Positions 44,797 through 52,638 of a stretch of DNA of 64,000 nt are shown in pieces (position 1 is the first letter of the stretch; the number at the start of each line of letters is the position of its first letter). The DNA comes from Edaphobacillus lindanitolerans (lineage in GTDB: Bacteria; Bacillota; Bacilli; Bacillales_A; Planococcaceae), in contig NZ_FTPL01000001.1 in NCBI RefSeq assembly GCF_900156305.1, positions 1,178,001-1,242,000 on the forward strand, written 5' to 3'. A model generated the notes under the pieces. The model was not told the origin of the DNA. It did not search any database and saw nothing but the letters and a program-made list of their open reading frames with translations. The position numbers and the translations under genes are program-made.

Positions 44797-45444
44797 ATGA
44801 GGCGCGGATTGATCTTGGCCATAGCCGGCATTGCGGTGCTGCTGTGGGTAGAGCAGTGGCTCGGCGTATCATACATCTGGAAAACGCTCGCGAAATTCAT
44901 TCTGTTCCTCATCCTGCCGCTCCTCATCTTCCGGCGGGAAGTCCGGCTGTTCATGAAGTTCCGGGATACCGATCCGAAGAGGATCCGGATGTCACTGGCC
45001 ATCGGAGTAGGCGTCATGGCCGCCGTGTTCGGGGCGTTCTTTCTCCTCCGGCCGTTCATTGACACAGAGGCACTCGTTTCGGACCTCGCCGGGCGGGCCG
45101 GCGTGACCGGGGTGATTTATCCGTTCGTCGCCATGTATATCCTGTTCGGCAACTCCCTCCTGGAAGAGTTCTTCTTCCGCGGGGTCCTGCCGGCACAATT
45201 CAAGGAACATCCGCGCCTCGGGCTGGCCGTCCCCCCGATACTGTTTGCGGTTTACCACATCGCCATCTTCCTGCCATGGTTCAGCCTGCCGATTTTGGCG
45301 GCCGCGGTCGCCGGGCTTGCAGCGGGCGGCGTAATCTTCCAGCTGGCGAACGGACGGAACGGGACGATCCTGCCTTCGTGGATCATCCACATGTCGGCCG
45401 ATCTGGCGGTGCTGATCATCGGGGCCATCCTGATTTATCAATAA
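44797..45444 (+). CDS. CPBP-family intramembrane protease
   Basis: A 215-residue membrane protein with the CPBP/Abi glutamic protease motifs: EEFFFRGVL (EExxxR), a His in AVYHIAIFLPW, and WIIHMSADLAVL with the final conserved His. About six membrane segments. GAAAGGGGG lies before the ATG. It starts a plus-strand group with a lipoprotein and a membrane protein. CPBP members act in prenyl-protein processing-like reactions or bacteriocin immunity; the substrate is unknown. Confidence 0.88.
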   Translation: MRRGLILAIAGIAVLLWVEQWLGVSYIWKTLAKFILFLILPLLIFRREVRLFMKFRDTDPKRIRMSLAIGVGVMAAVFGAFFLLRPFIDTEALVSDLAGRAGVTGVIYPFVAMYILFGNSLLEEFFFRGVLPAQFKEHPRLGLAVPPILFAVYHIAIFLPWFSLPILAAAVAGLAAGGVIFQLANGRNGTILPSWIIHMSADLAVLIIGAILIYQ

Positions 45445-45463
45445 AACCATGGAGGGGAAAACG

Positions 45464-45868
45464 ATGAAAAAATGGGGGATGCTCCTGCTGGCCGGACTGC
45501 TGCTTCTGGCGGGCTGCGGGGCAAATGGACAGACAGCGGAAGAACATGGATCCGGTCTCTCGGTTGAATTCACATCAGACCCAGACATCCGGAATGTCCA
45601 ACTCATCCAGTATAAGGAAGGCGAACGGGTTCCCTGCATGTCCGTCATGAATGCCGACGGCAGCCCGTTCAAGAAGGGGGAAATCATCCTGTTCGATATG
45701 ACGCCCGCCGAATGGAGCGGCACGACCGCATTCGCCATTGCCTACAGCAAAGACAAGTCGGGCAAAGATGTCCGGACGACAAAAATGGAAAAAATCCCGG
45801 AAAACGTGACGTGGGTCAATGCGAAGTTCAGTGAACGGGACGGACTGACGGTCGAGGCGGCGGAATGA
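45464..45868 (+). CDS. lipoprotein of unknown function
   Basis: The start at 45464 (MKKWGMLLLAGLLLLAGCG) has GGAGGGG upstream and gives 134 residues. The lipobox LLAGC predicts cleavage and lipidation. The mature part is a small beta-rich domain (VEFTSDPDIRNVQLIQYKEGERVPC...MTPAEWSGTTAFAIAYSKDKSGKDVRTTKM). It overlaps the next gene by 4 bp. No family recognised. Confidence 0.7.
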   Translation: MKKWGMLLLAGLLLLAGCGANGQTAEEHGSGLSVEFTSDPDIRNVQLIQYKEGERVPCMSVMNADGSPFKKGEIILFDMTPAEWSGTTAFAIAYSKDKSGKDVRTTKMEKIPENVTWVNAKFSERDGLTVEAAE

Positions 45869-46371
45869 CCGCCTGGGAAATGGAATTCAGACGGAAAATC
45901 ATCGCCGCCTCGCTCGCCGGAACGGTCTTCGCAGTCCTCCTGGGACTGTTCGTCCCCAATATGTTCGATGAAACAATCCGATCCGCGGCCGACTATCTGT
46001 GGCATATGACATCAAGCATCCCCATTTATCTCATGTACAGCTTCCCCGTCATCCTGATCTACGGAGTACCGGCTTCGCTCGCCGCCGACCATATCGCCGG
46101 CAAGCTTGCGGTACGGATCGGCAAGAGGACCGCAGAACCCTGGCTGTCCGGTGCGCTTCATCTGGTGTTCGGCCTTCCCCTTTTCTGGTACGGGGCGGCA
46201 GCCGGCCTGCTCGGATTTATGGCGGACCGGCTCATCCGGAGCTGGAGGAAGACTCATCGTTGGTACGAGATGCTGACCGCCCTGCTCATTCCGCTGCTCG
46301 TGTGGGTTGTCTTTATGGGCCTCATTTATCTATGGGAACTGCCCGAACAGCTGCCGGCGCTGCTGAAATGA
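45865..46371 (+). CDS. membrane protein of unknown function
   Basis: A 168-residue protein with four or more membrane segments (IIAASLAGTVFAVLLGLFV, IPIYLMYSFPVILIYGVPASLAADHI, LSGALHLVFGLPLFWYGAAAGLLGFMADRLI, MLTALLIPLLVWVVFMGLIYL). It overlaps the lipoprotein stop codon (ATGA), so the two are co-translated. Position suggests it is a partner of the lipoprotein. No family recognised. Confidence 0.65.
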   Translation: MTAWEMEFRRKIIAASLAGTVFAVLLGLFVPNMFDETIRSAADYLWHMTSSIPIYLMYSFPVILIYGVPASLAADHIAGKLAVRIGKRTAEPWLSGALHLVFGLPLFWYGAAAGLLGFMADRLIRSWRKTHRWYEMLTALLIPLLVWVVFMGLIYLWELPEQLPALLK

Positions 46372-46391
46372 TCCACTCAACATCCCAAATC

Positions 46392-46432
46392 AAAAAGGAA
46401 CTCCCGCCCCTCAAGGGCGGGAGTTCCTTTTC
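46392..46432. terminator. bidirectional terminator
   Basis: AAAAGGAACTCCCGCCC pairs with GGGCGGGAGTTCCTTTT (46415-46431) around CTCAA, between convergent genes ending at 46371 and 46444. Confidence 0.93.
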
Positions 46433-46443
46433 TTCTCGCTGTT

Positions 46444-48663
46444 TCACAAACCCGGCACGGTCACGGTCACTTTGAACAGGTCGCCGTCGAGGTCGATGGC
46501 CATCTGGCCGCCGTGCAGGTCGACGATCGACTGGGCGATGGCGAGGCCGAGGCCGGAACCGTCGGTGTGACGGGAGGCATCGCCCCGTTTGAAGCGTTCA
46601 AACAGTTCATCGGCATTGTCGCCGAGTTCATAGCGGGAAACGTTCTTGATGCTGAAGCGGATGTCCGGCGGCGAGACCGGTGTCGGTCCGGGAACCGCAT
46701 CGAGCGAGATATAGACACGGGTGCCCGGCATCGAGTATTTCAGCGTGTTCATGAGCAGGTTGTCGATCACGCGCCACCATTTCTGCCCGTCCACAGACGC
46801 GGTCAGCGGCCCTTCTGCAAGGTTCGTCCGGAATTCAAGACCGGACGCCTGGATCTCTTCATTGTGCTCGGCGATCGCCTGGCGAACGAGCTCGACGAGG
46901 TCCAGGCGGCGCCGGACCAGCTCCACGTTGCCCGTCGCCATTTTCGAGACGTCGAACAGATCGTCGATGAGTGTTTTGAGCCGCTGCGACTTCCGGTCGA
47001 GCACGCCGACATACTCGGCCCGCTCCTCCTGTGACAGTTCAGGGTTTTTGAGAAGATCCGTATAGGTGATGATCGAGGTGAGCGGTGTCCGGAGGTCATG
47101 GCTCACATTCGTGATGAGCTCCGTCTTCAGCCGCTCGCTCCTTGCCTGTTCGGACATCGACAGTTCGACGCCTTCGCGCAGCTTATTCAGGTCTGCGGCG
47201 TGCCGGGCAAACGGGGAGCGCCCCCTTACCGGCACTTCTTCGGCATACTGTCCGGACGCCAGCCGGCTCGCCGAGTCGATGATCCGGTTCAAGTAGCCGG
47301 TCCGGCGGATCATGAACAGCAGCACCGGAAGGGCGACAAAAATGAACAGCGGAAGCCAGACTGCGATCAGATGCGGCATGACCAGAACCCCGCCGAACCC
47401 GACACCCGCCAGGAAAATGACCGAGAGCAGGAAGAGCATCTGCGTGCCGATCTTCCGGTTGAGGAAGAATTTCTGTGCATCTTCCGCCACTTTGCGGACA
47501 TAGGCGCCGTCCAGGTCACGGATGAACCTGCCGGGCTCTTTGAACCGCCGATACAGATATACGGCCATATAGACCACGCCTGCAAGGGCCAGCACATACA
47601 AGCCGATCAAAAACAGTGTCTCGGGCAGCCAGTAATAGTTCCCCGGCTGGCCGACCGTTGTGACAAAGCGGTACTTCACCACATCCAGGCAGCCAACCCC
47701 GACAAACGCCGTGACTCCGGCGATGACGACCGCAACGTCAACCGGAAGTCGATCCACCCGGGCCGAAAGCGCCGGCCAGGCCCACGCATCCGGCCTGAAC
47801 TTGAAAACCGTCAGCATCAGGACGAAGCCGATGAGCCCGGCGATCCAGAGGAGGGTGTAGACGGTCTGTTCGGCCTTGAAGGTGAAATAGCCGGACGCCA
47901 AATCCGAGTAACCGTCCGTTCTGCCCGTAGCGCCGGCCTTCATTGCCGAAGCCGGAAGCATGACAATGCCTTCGTATGTCTTCGTTTCATTGGGGACCAT
48001 CTGCCGGACTTCTTCGCTGTAATCCACGTCCGGCGCAATGCTGGCCGCCTCCAGATAACCGTTCTCTTCATTGAAGTCCCATTGATAGGCAGTGCTCTCC
48101 TGTATGTTCCCTCTTTTGAATGTCTCCCCGGTCGCCGTGTCGGTCAGTTCGTAGGCGAATGCACGGGTCGTCTCATTGAAGGAAATCTTGTTGTCCGCCA
48201 GCCGGTACATGTACTGGTCGATCGCCTTGGACTTTTCAACCTGGATTTTTTTCGCGACATGCTCGTCATCGGAGAAGTTCTTGCGGATGTCGTCCATCTT
48301 GCGTTCGCGTTCTTCTGCCAGAGCGGCCTTCTCGTCTTTGTCCTCCGTCTTGGCGATCCTGTCTTCGTACTGCATCCGGATCGATTCGATCTGTTCGTCC
48401 AGATCACCATACTCATAACGATGCGCTTCGATTTCGTCCGGCGAGACCCGGATTTCCTTCTTCGCTTTTTCGGGATCCAACGGGTTCAGTACATACGGGC
48501 CGATGTTATCCATGAAGAACCGTGTGTCTGATTTGAATTCCTCTGTGTTTTCATAGCTTTTACCGATGATCCTCGGCCCCGCGTCAATGAGCATCGCGAG
48601 GGAGAACAGGCTGAATGCGGCCAGCAGCACCCAGATCACCTGTGTCCATTTCCCCTTTTTCAT
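46444..48663 (-). CDS. large membrane sensor histidine kinase
   Basis: A 739-residue kinase. TM1 (about 9-28) is followed by an unusually long charged extracytoplasmic part (~30-265) with a KDEKAALAEERERK coiled stretch. Then come about five more membrane segments (270-290, 308-330, 348-372, 408-452), HisKA with SHDLRTPLTSIITYTDLLKN, and the ATPase with IDNLLMNTLKYSMPGTR and DGSGLGLAIAQSIVDLHGG. Its start codon overlaps the stop of a small hidden gene. The signal it senses is unknown. Confidence 0.88.
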   Translation of the reverse strand: MKKGKWTQVIWVLLAAFSLFSLAMLIDAGPRIIGKSYENTEEFKSDTRFFMDNIGPYVLNPLDPEKAKKEIRVSPDEIEAHRYEYGDLDEQIESIRMQYEDRIAKTEDKDEKAALAEERERKMDDIRKNFSDDEHVAKKIQVEKSKAIDQYMYRLADNKISFNETTRAFAYELTDTATGETFKRGNIQESTAYQWDFNEENGYLEAASIAPDVDYSEEVRQMVPNETKTYEGIVMLPASAMKAGATGRTDGYSDLASGYFTFKAEQTVYTLLWIAGLIGFVLMLTVFKFRPDAWAWPALSARVDRLPVDVAVVIAGVTAFVGVGCLDVVKYRFVTTVGQPGNYYWLPETLFLIGLYVLALAGVVYMAVYLYRRFKEPGRFIRDLDGAYVRKVAEDAQKFFLNRKIGTQMLFLLSVIFLAGVGFGGVLVMPHLIAVWLPLFIFVALPVLLFMIRRTGYLNRIIDSASRLASGQYAEEVPVRGRSPFARHAADLNKLREGVELSMSEQARSERLKTELITNVSHDLRTPLTSIITYTDLLKNPELSQEERAEYVGVLDRKSQRLKTLIDDLFDVSKMATGNVELVRRRLDLVELVRQAIAEHNEEIQASGLEFRTNLAEGPLTASVDGQKWWRVIDNLLMNTLKYSMPGTRVYISLDAVPGPTPVSPPDIRFSIKNVSRYELGDNADELFERFKRGDASRHTDGSGLGLAIAQSIVDLHGGQMAIDLDGDLFKVTVTVPGL

Positions 48664-48839
48664 CAGAGGGCACTTCCTTTCATCATTTGCCGGAGCTGCG
48701 CGATCGCCTCTCCCGCCCCCCGGCGGTCAAGGAAATCGGCGATGAACCCCGAGCAGTAGAGCAGGCTCGCCGCGGCGGCCGCTATTGCCACAATGGACAG
48801 GATCATCCACAGACGGTCACTTTTCGATTTTGTAGCCAA
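48663..48839 (-). CDS. small single-TM protein between regulator and kinase
   Basis: A 58-residue frame from the TTG at 48839 (AAGGTGG at good spacing) or 47 residues from the ATG at 48806, ending at a TGA that overlaps the kinase ATG. It has one hydrophobic helix (WMILSIVAIAAAAASLLYCSGFIADFL) and a short basic-polar C-terminus with RRGAGEAIAQLRQMM. It overlaps the regulator gene end by 23 bp. The frame fills the 153-bp gap exactly between regulator and kinase, which supports it as real. It may be an accessory of the kinase. Confidence 0.6.
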   Translation of the reverse strand: MATKSKSDRLWMILSIVAIAAAAASLLYCSGFIADFLDRRGAGEAIAQLRQMMKGSAL

Positions 48840-49515
48840 TGCCCCACACCACCTTCAAGTACCTTGGGCTTTTGGGGTCCGCCTCGATTTTCTCGCGGAT
48901 TTTCCGGATGTGGACGGCGACGATGTTGTCGGCGTTGTAGGCTTCTTCCTTCCACACCCGTTCATAGATTTCATTGATCGAGAATACACGTCCGGCATTT
49001 TGCATGAGCAGTTCGGTGATCCGGTATTCGATCGGCGTCAGCTTCACCGGCTCTCCGTCGACGGTCAGGCTTTTCGAGTCGGGATCGAGTTCGAGGCCGC
49101 CGACCCGGACGATGCTGCTGCCTTCGCCTCCTCCGATCGTACCAAGCGTCACGTAGCGGCGGAGCTGGGACTTCACTCGTGCCATCAGCTCCAACGGGTG
49201 GAACGGCTTCGTCACATAGTCGTCGGCTCCGACCGACAGGCCGTGGATTTTATCCGTCTCTTCGGACTTCGCGCTCAGCATGATGATCGGAATGTTGCGG
49301 GAGTCACGGATGCGGAACGTCGCCTGGATCCCGTCCATGTTCGGCATCATGATGTCGAGGACGATCAGATGGACCTCCTCTTGCTCCAGCAGATCGAGCG
49401 CTTCCCGCCCGTCCGATGCCTTCAGCACCCGGTAGCCTTCGTTTCTTAAATAAATCTCGATCCCTTCGCGGATCTCCCGGTCATCGTCGACGACCAGAAC
49501 CGTCAGCCGTTCCAT
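48817..49515 (-). CDS. OmpR-family response regulator
   Basis: A 232-residue regulator. The receiver has VVDDDREI, Asp in LIVLDIMMPNMDG, IIMLSAKSEE and YVTKPFHP. The C-terminal winged helix (about 130-230) reads LTPIEYRITELLMQNAGRVFSINEIYERVWKEEAYNADNIVAVHIRKIREKI. It is paired with the large kinase; between them is the small membrane ORF. AAAGGGGCGG precedes the ATG. Confidence 0.9.
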   Translation of the reverse strand: MERLTVLVVDDDREIREGIEIYLRNEGYRVLKASDGREALDLLEQEEVHLIVLDIMMPNMDGIQATFRIRDSRNIPIIMLSAKSEETDKIHGLSVGADDYVTKPFHPLELMARVKSQLRRYVTLGTIGGGEGSSIVRVGGLELDPDSKSLTVDGEPVKLTPIEYRITELLMQNAGRVFSINEIYERVWKEEAYNADNIVAVHIRKIREKIEADPKSPRYLKVVWGIGYKIEK

Positions 49516-49636
49516 CGCATACCGCCCCTTTCGCTAGTTTTATTGTACCGTCCGGAAATGAAGAAAAAAGCAGAGAAAAAGTGAAGAAATTCTTAAGAAA
49601 GGAATTGGGAGAACGGAGCATACTAAAGGAGAGGTG

Positions 49637-49855
49637 ATGGAGTTGAACCAAAAGAACAATAAGCAGAACAAACCCGGAAGCACGAAGGACCGCGAGGAGT
49701 ACGGCTACGGATATGACCTCAGCCTCGACGACCTCGGCGTGATCGGCCAGAATGACGCCGCAAAAAAGCGGAACCGGAGCGGCGGATCCGATGAGAAGAA
49801 GAACGGTCTGAGCCACGAAAAATGGCGGAGAGCGGACGATCCGGACAGCGGTTGA
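49637..49855 (+). CDS. small hydrophilic protein
   Basis: About 72 residues, ATG at 49637 with GGAGAGG at good spacing (a GTG at 49634 is too close). Rich in Asn, Lys, Asp, Gly; no hydrophobic segment. The central part EEYGYGYDLSLDDLGVIG is the most ordered. It is divergent from the response regulator gene. No family recognised; short length makes the call uncertain. Confidence 0.5.
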   Translation: MELNQKNNKQNKPGSTKDREEYGYGYDLSLDDLGVIGQNDAAKKRNRSGGSDEKKNGLSHEKWRRADDPDSG

Positions 49856-49888
49856 TGCGGAAATCGGAACTTGGACAAGCCCAGTCAA

Positions 49889-49926
49889 AAAAACGGACGG
49901 CCGCAGGTTTCGGGCCGTCCGTTTTC
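49889..49926. terminator. bidirectional terminator
   Basis: AAAACGGACGGCC pairs with GGCCGTCCGTTTT (49913-49925), between the small protein gene and the EamA gene. Confidence 0.88.
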
Positions 49927-50865
49927 TCATGGTCTGATGTCCCGGTCCAGTTCTTTTGTCCGTTCGATTCCGTTCCTCAGCCGCTCGATCTGCTTTTCCT
50001 CTTTCGACTTGACCTTTCCCCCGACAGCCAGGACGATCAGTCCGGCGAGGATGAGCCCGACGCCCGTCCAGGCGAAAAATCCGAGCCGCTCCCCGACGAT
50101 GAGCACACCGAGCACGGCGGCCGTCAGGGGTTCTGCGAGCGCAAGCGTGACGGCTGTCGAAGCCGGGAGCGCCTTCAGACCGGAGGAATAAAGGAAATAC
50201 GCGACGGCCGTGGCGGCGACCGCGATATACAGGATGACCGACGCCCCTTCGCGGGTCGCCACTCCTTCCAGCGGAAAGATGAATAGCACCGGGGCCAGCA
50301 GGATGGAGCTGATCGTGAAAATCACCCCGACGGCGGCAGACGGCTCGGAAAACTCGAGCACCGTCTTGCTCGTCATCGAATAAATCGCGAATGTGAGGCC
50401 GGCTCCGAGGGCGAGCGCGATGCCCGCCGGATTGACCGACACGTCATCCCCCGTCAGGAGCAGCAGTGCGCATCCGGTGATCGCCAGCACCGTCGCCGCG
50501 ACCCACTTTTTCGACGGACGCCGCTTCAGGAGGACCCAGTCGAGCAGGCCCGCGAACACCGGGGCACTGCCGATTCCCGTCACCGTCCCGAGCGCGACGC
50601 CCGTGAGACGGACCGAGCCGAAGAAAAACGGCTGGAATGCCGCCATCGCCACCGCCGCGACGATTGTCGGCCCCCAGGCCCAGTCGCGGAAGCTCACCTG
50701 CCGCATCGACAGGGCGGCAATCAGGAGGATCAGGCCTCCGCCCGCCAGGCGGAACGTTCCGACCGTCATCGGATGGACGCTTTCCGGCAAATACGTCTGC
50801 GCGGTTCCGGTCGTTCCCCAAAGAATGGCGCCAAGCAGCACCATGATGAACGGCAATACATTCAT
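49927..50865 (-). CDS. EamA-family (DMT) transporter
   Basis: A 312-residue protein with two EamA repeats and ten membrane segments (LGAILWGTTGTAQTYLP opening; GSAPVFAGLLDWVLLKRRPSKKWVAATVLAITGCALL; second repeat with ALPASTAVTLALAEPLTAAVLGVLIVGERL). The last motif is typical of drug/metabolite exporters. The C-terminal tail is highly charged. AGGGGTG precedes the ATG. The substrate is unknown. Confidence 0.88.
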   Translation of the reverse strand: MNVLPFIMVLLGAILWGTTGTAQTYLPESVHPMTVGTFRLAGGGLILLIAALSMRQVSFRDWAWGPTIVAAVAMAAFQPFFFGSVRLTGVALGTVTGIGSAPVFAGLLDWVLLKRRPSKKWVAATVLAITGCALLLLTGDDVSVNPAGIALALGAGLTFAIYSMTSKTVLEFSEPSAAVGVIFTISSILLAPVLFIFPLEGVATREGASVILYIAVAATAVAYFLYSSGLKALPASTAVTLALAEPLTAAVLGVLIVGERLGFFAWTGVGLILAGLIVLAVGGKVKSKEEKQIERLRNGIERTKELDRDIRP

Positions 50866-51055
50866 TCCTCGACACCCCTACCGGAAAATTTCAACTTCTT
50901 CACTTGACTATATCACAATTTAAGGGAGGCAGACCGGGAAACTTCAGAGCCTGCTTCACTTCAAGGACTCCCTGCCCGAACAATGGCCGGAAAAATCTCC
51001 GGAAGCCCATTTGCGCACGATTATAATCTTTGATATGGTGTAACACTGTATACTA

Positions 51056-51071
51056 CGAAGACATTTCTTCG
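51056..51071. promoter_or_regulatory. inverted repeat before BCCT gene
   Basis: CGAAG and CTTCG flank a 6-base loop 15 bp upstream of the transporter ATG, just before its ribosome site. It may be an operator or 5'-UTR hairpin; weak evidence. Confidence 0.3.
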
Positions 51072-51085
51072 ATATAGGGGGAATC

Positions 51086-52585
51086 ATGAAAAAGGTATCC
51101 AATGTGTTTTATATCACCGTGGCGCTGATTGCACTCACCGTCGCATTCGGAGTCATCTCGCCGAAACATTTTGAAACGGTCACGAATAACCTGAAATCAT
51201 TCGTCTCCACGACGTTCGGCTGGTATTATCTGCTCCTGTTTGCCGTCTTCCTCGTCCTTGCCCTGATCATCGCATTGAGCCCTTACGGCAAAATCCGGCT
51301 CGGCAAGGATACCGACCGTCCCGACTTTTCCACCGCGACCTGGATCGCAATGCTGTTTTCGGCCGGAATGGGGATCGGGCTTGTGTTCTACGGTGCCTCG
51401 GAACCCCTGTCCCATTACGTCATCGACCCGCCTACGGCAGAACCCGGCACGGGCGCAGCACTGAAGGAAGGCCTCACCTACTCTTACCTTCACTGGGGAG
51501 CTCCGATTTGGGCCTTGTACGGCATCACCGCGCTTGCACTTGCGTTCTTCCAATTCCGCAAAGGGGAGCCGGGGTTAATCTCTGCAACACTGAAGCCGAT
51601 TTTCGGTGACCGGATGAACGGCCCGCTCGGTGTGCTCATCGACGTGCTGGCCGTCTTCGCCACCGCATTCGGTGTCGCCACCTCGCTCGGTTTCGGTGCT
51701 GTCCAGATTAACGGAGGGCTGAATCACCTGTTTGGCTTGGACATCGGATTCATGTCTCAGGCGATCATCATCGCAGTTGTGACAGTCCTGTTCATCATGT
51801 CGGCCTGGTCGGGCCTGAGCAGGGGGATCAAATATCTGTCGAATACAAACATGGTGCTGGCGGTCGTGCTCCTGATCGCCGTCCTCGTCATCGGTCCGAC
51901 CCTGCTCATCCTGAACCTGTTCACCGAGACGTTCGGCATGTACCTGCAGAACATTCTCCAGATGAGCTTCCGCACTGCTCCGCTTGAGAGCGACAACCGC
52001 GGATTCGTCGACGGCTGGACCATCTTCTATTGGGCTTGGTGGATCTCCTGGGCGCCGTTCGTCGGCATGTTCATCGCCCGGGTTTCCCGCGGACGGACCA
52101 TCCGGGAATTCCTGCTCGGCGTCATCGTGATCCCGACCGTGTTCGGCTCGTTCTGGTTTGCGGCATTCGGCACGACGGCCGCCTTTGTCCAGGACTCCGG
52201 CACCGATCTGAGCGGACTGGCCACGGAGCTCGTCCTGTTCAATATGTTCGACGCGCTGCCGTTTTCCATCATTCTGTCGGTCATCGCCATCCTGCTCATC
52301 GCCTCTTTCTTCATCACATCGGCAGACTCAGCGACATTCGTGCTCGGCATGCAGTCCACGCACGGGTCTCTGACGCCGCCGAACAACGTCAAGCTGATCT
52401 GGGGGATTTCCCAGTCGGCGATCGCCATCCTGCTGCTTTACGTCGGCGGACTCCAGGCGATCCAGAACACGATCATCATCGCGGCACTGCCGTTTTCATT
52501 CGTCATGATCCTCATGACCGTCTCGCTCCTGAAGGCGCTGAAGGATGAAAAACAACTGATCGAAAGCCGTGCCGCCAGAAAATAA
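51086..52585 (+). CDS. BCCT-family betaine/choline/carnitine transporter
   Basis: A 499-residue sodium-coupled transporter with about 12 membrane segments. Signature regions are WIAMLFSAGMGIGLVFYGASEPLSHYV (substrate/sodium site), HWGAPIWALYG, and GWTIFYWAWWISWAPFVGMFIARVSRGRTIREF with the aromatic box typical of glycine betaine carriers such as OpuD. GGGGGAATC lies before the ATG. It likely imports betaine for osmoprotection. It is monocistronic and ends at a strong terminator. Confidence 0.93.
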   Translation: MKKVSNVFYITVALIALTVAFGVISPKHFETVTNNLKSFVSTTFGWYYLLLFAVFLVLALIIALSPYGKIRLGKDTDRPDFSTATWIAMLFSAGMGIGLVFYGASEPLSHYVIDPPTAEPGTGAALKEGLTYSYLHWGAPIWALYGITALALAFFQFRKGEPGLISATLKPIFGDRMNGPLGVLIDVLAVFATAFGVATSLGFGAVQINGGLNHLFGLDIGFMSQAIIIAVVTVLFIMSAWSGLSRGIKYLSNTNMVLAVVLLIAVLVIGPTLLILNLFTETFGMYLQNILQMSFRTAPLESDNRGFVDGWTIFYWAWWISWAPFVGMFIARVSRGRTIREFLLGVIVIPTVFGSFWFAAFGTTAAFVQDSGTDLSGLATELVLFNMFDALPFSIILSVIAILLIASFFITSADSATFVLGMQSTHGSLTPPNNVKLIWGISQSAIAILLLYVGGLQAIQNTIIIAALPFSFVMILMTVSLLKALKDEKQLIESRAARK

Positions 52586-52592
52586 ACAGAGC

Positions 52593-52637
52593 AAACCCCC
52601 GTCCGCTTCCCTTGAAGGAAGCAGGCGGGGGTTCTTT
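52593..52637. terminator. bidirectional terminator
   Basis: AACCCCCGTCCGCTTCC pairs with GGAAGCAGGCGGGGGTT, with one mismatch, between the convergent BCCT and aconitase genes. Confidence 0.88.
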
Positions 52638-52638
52638 G

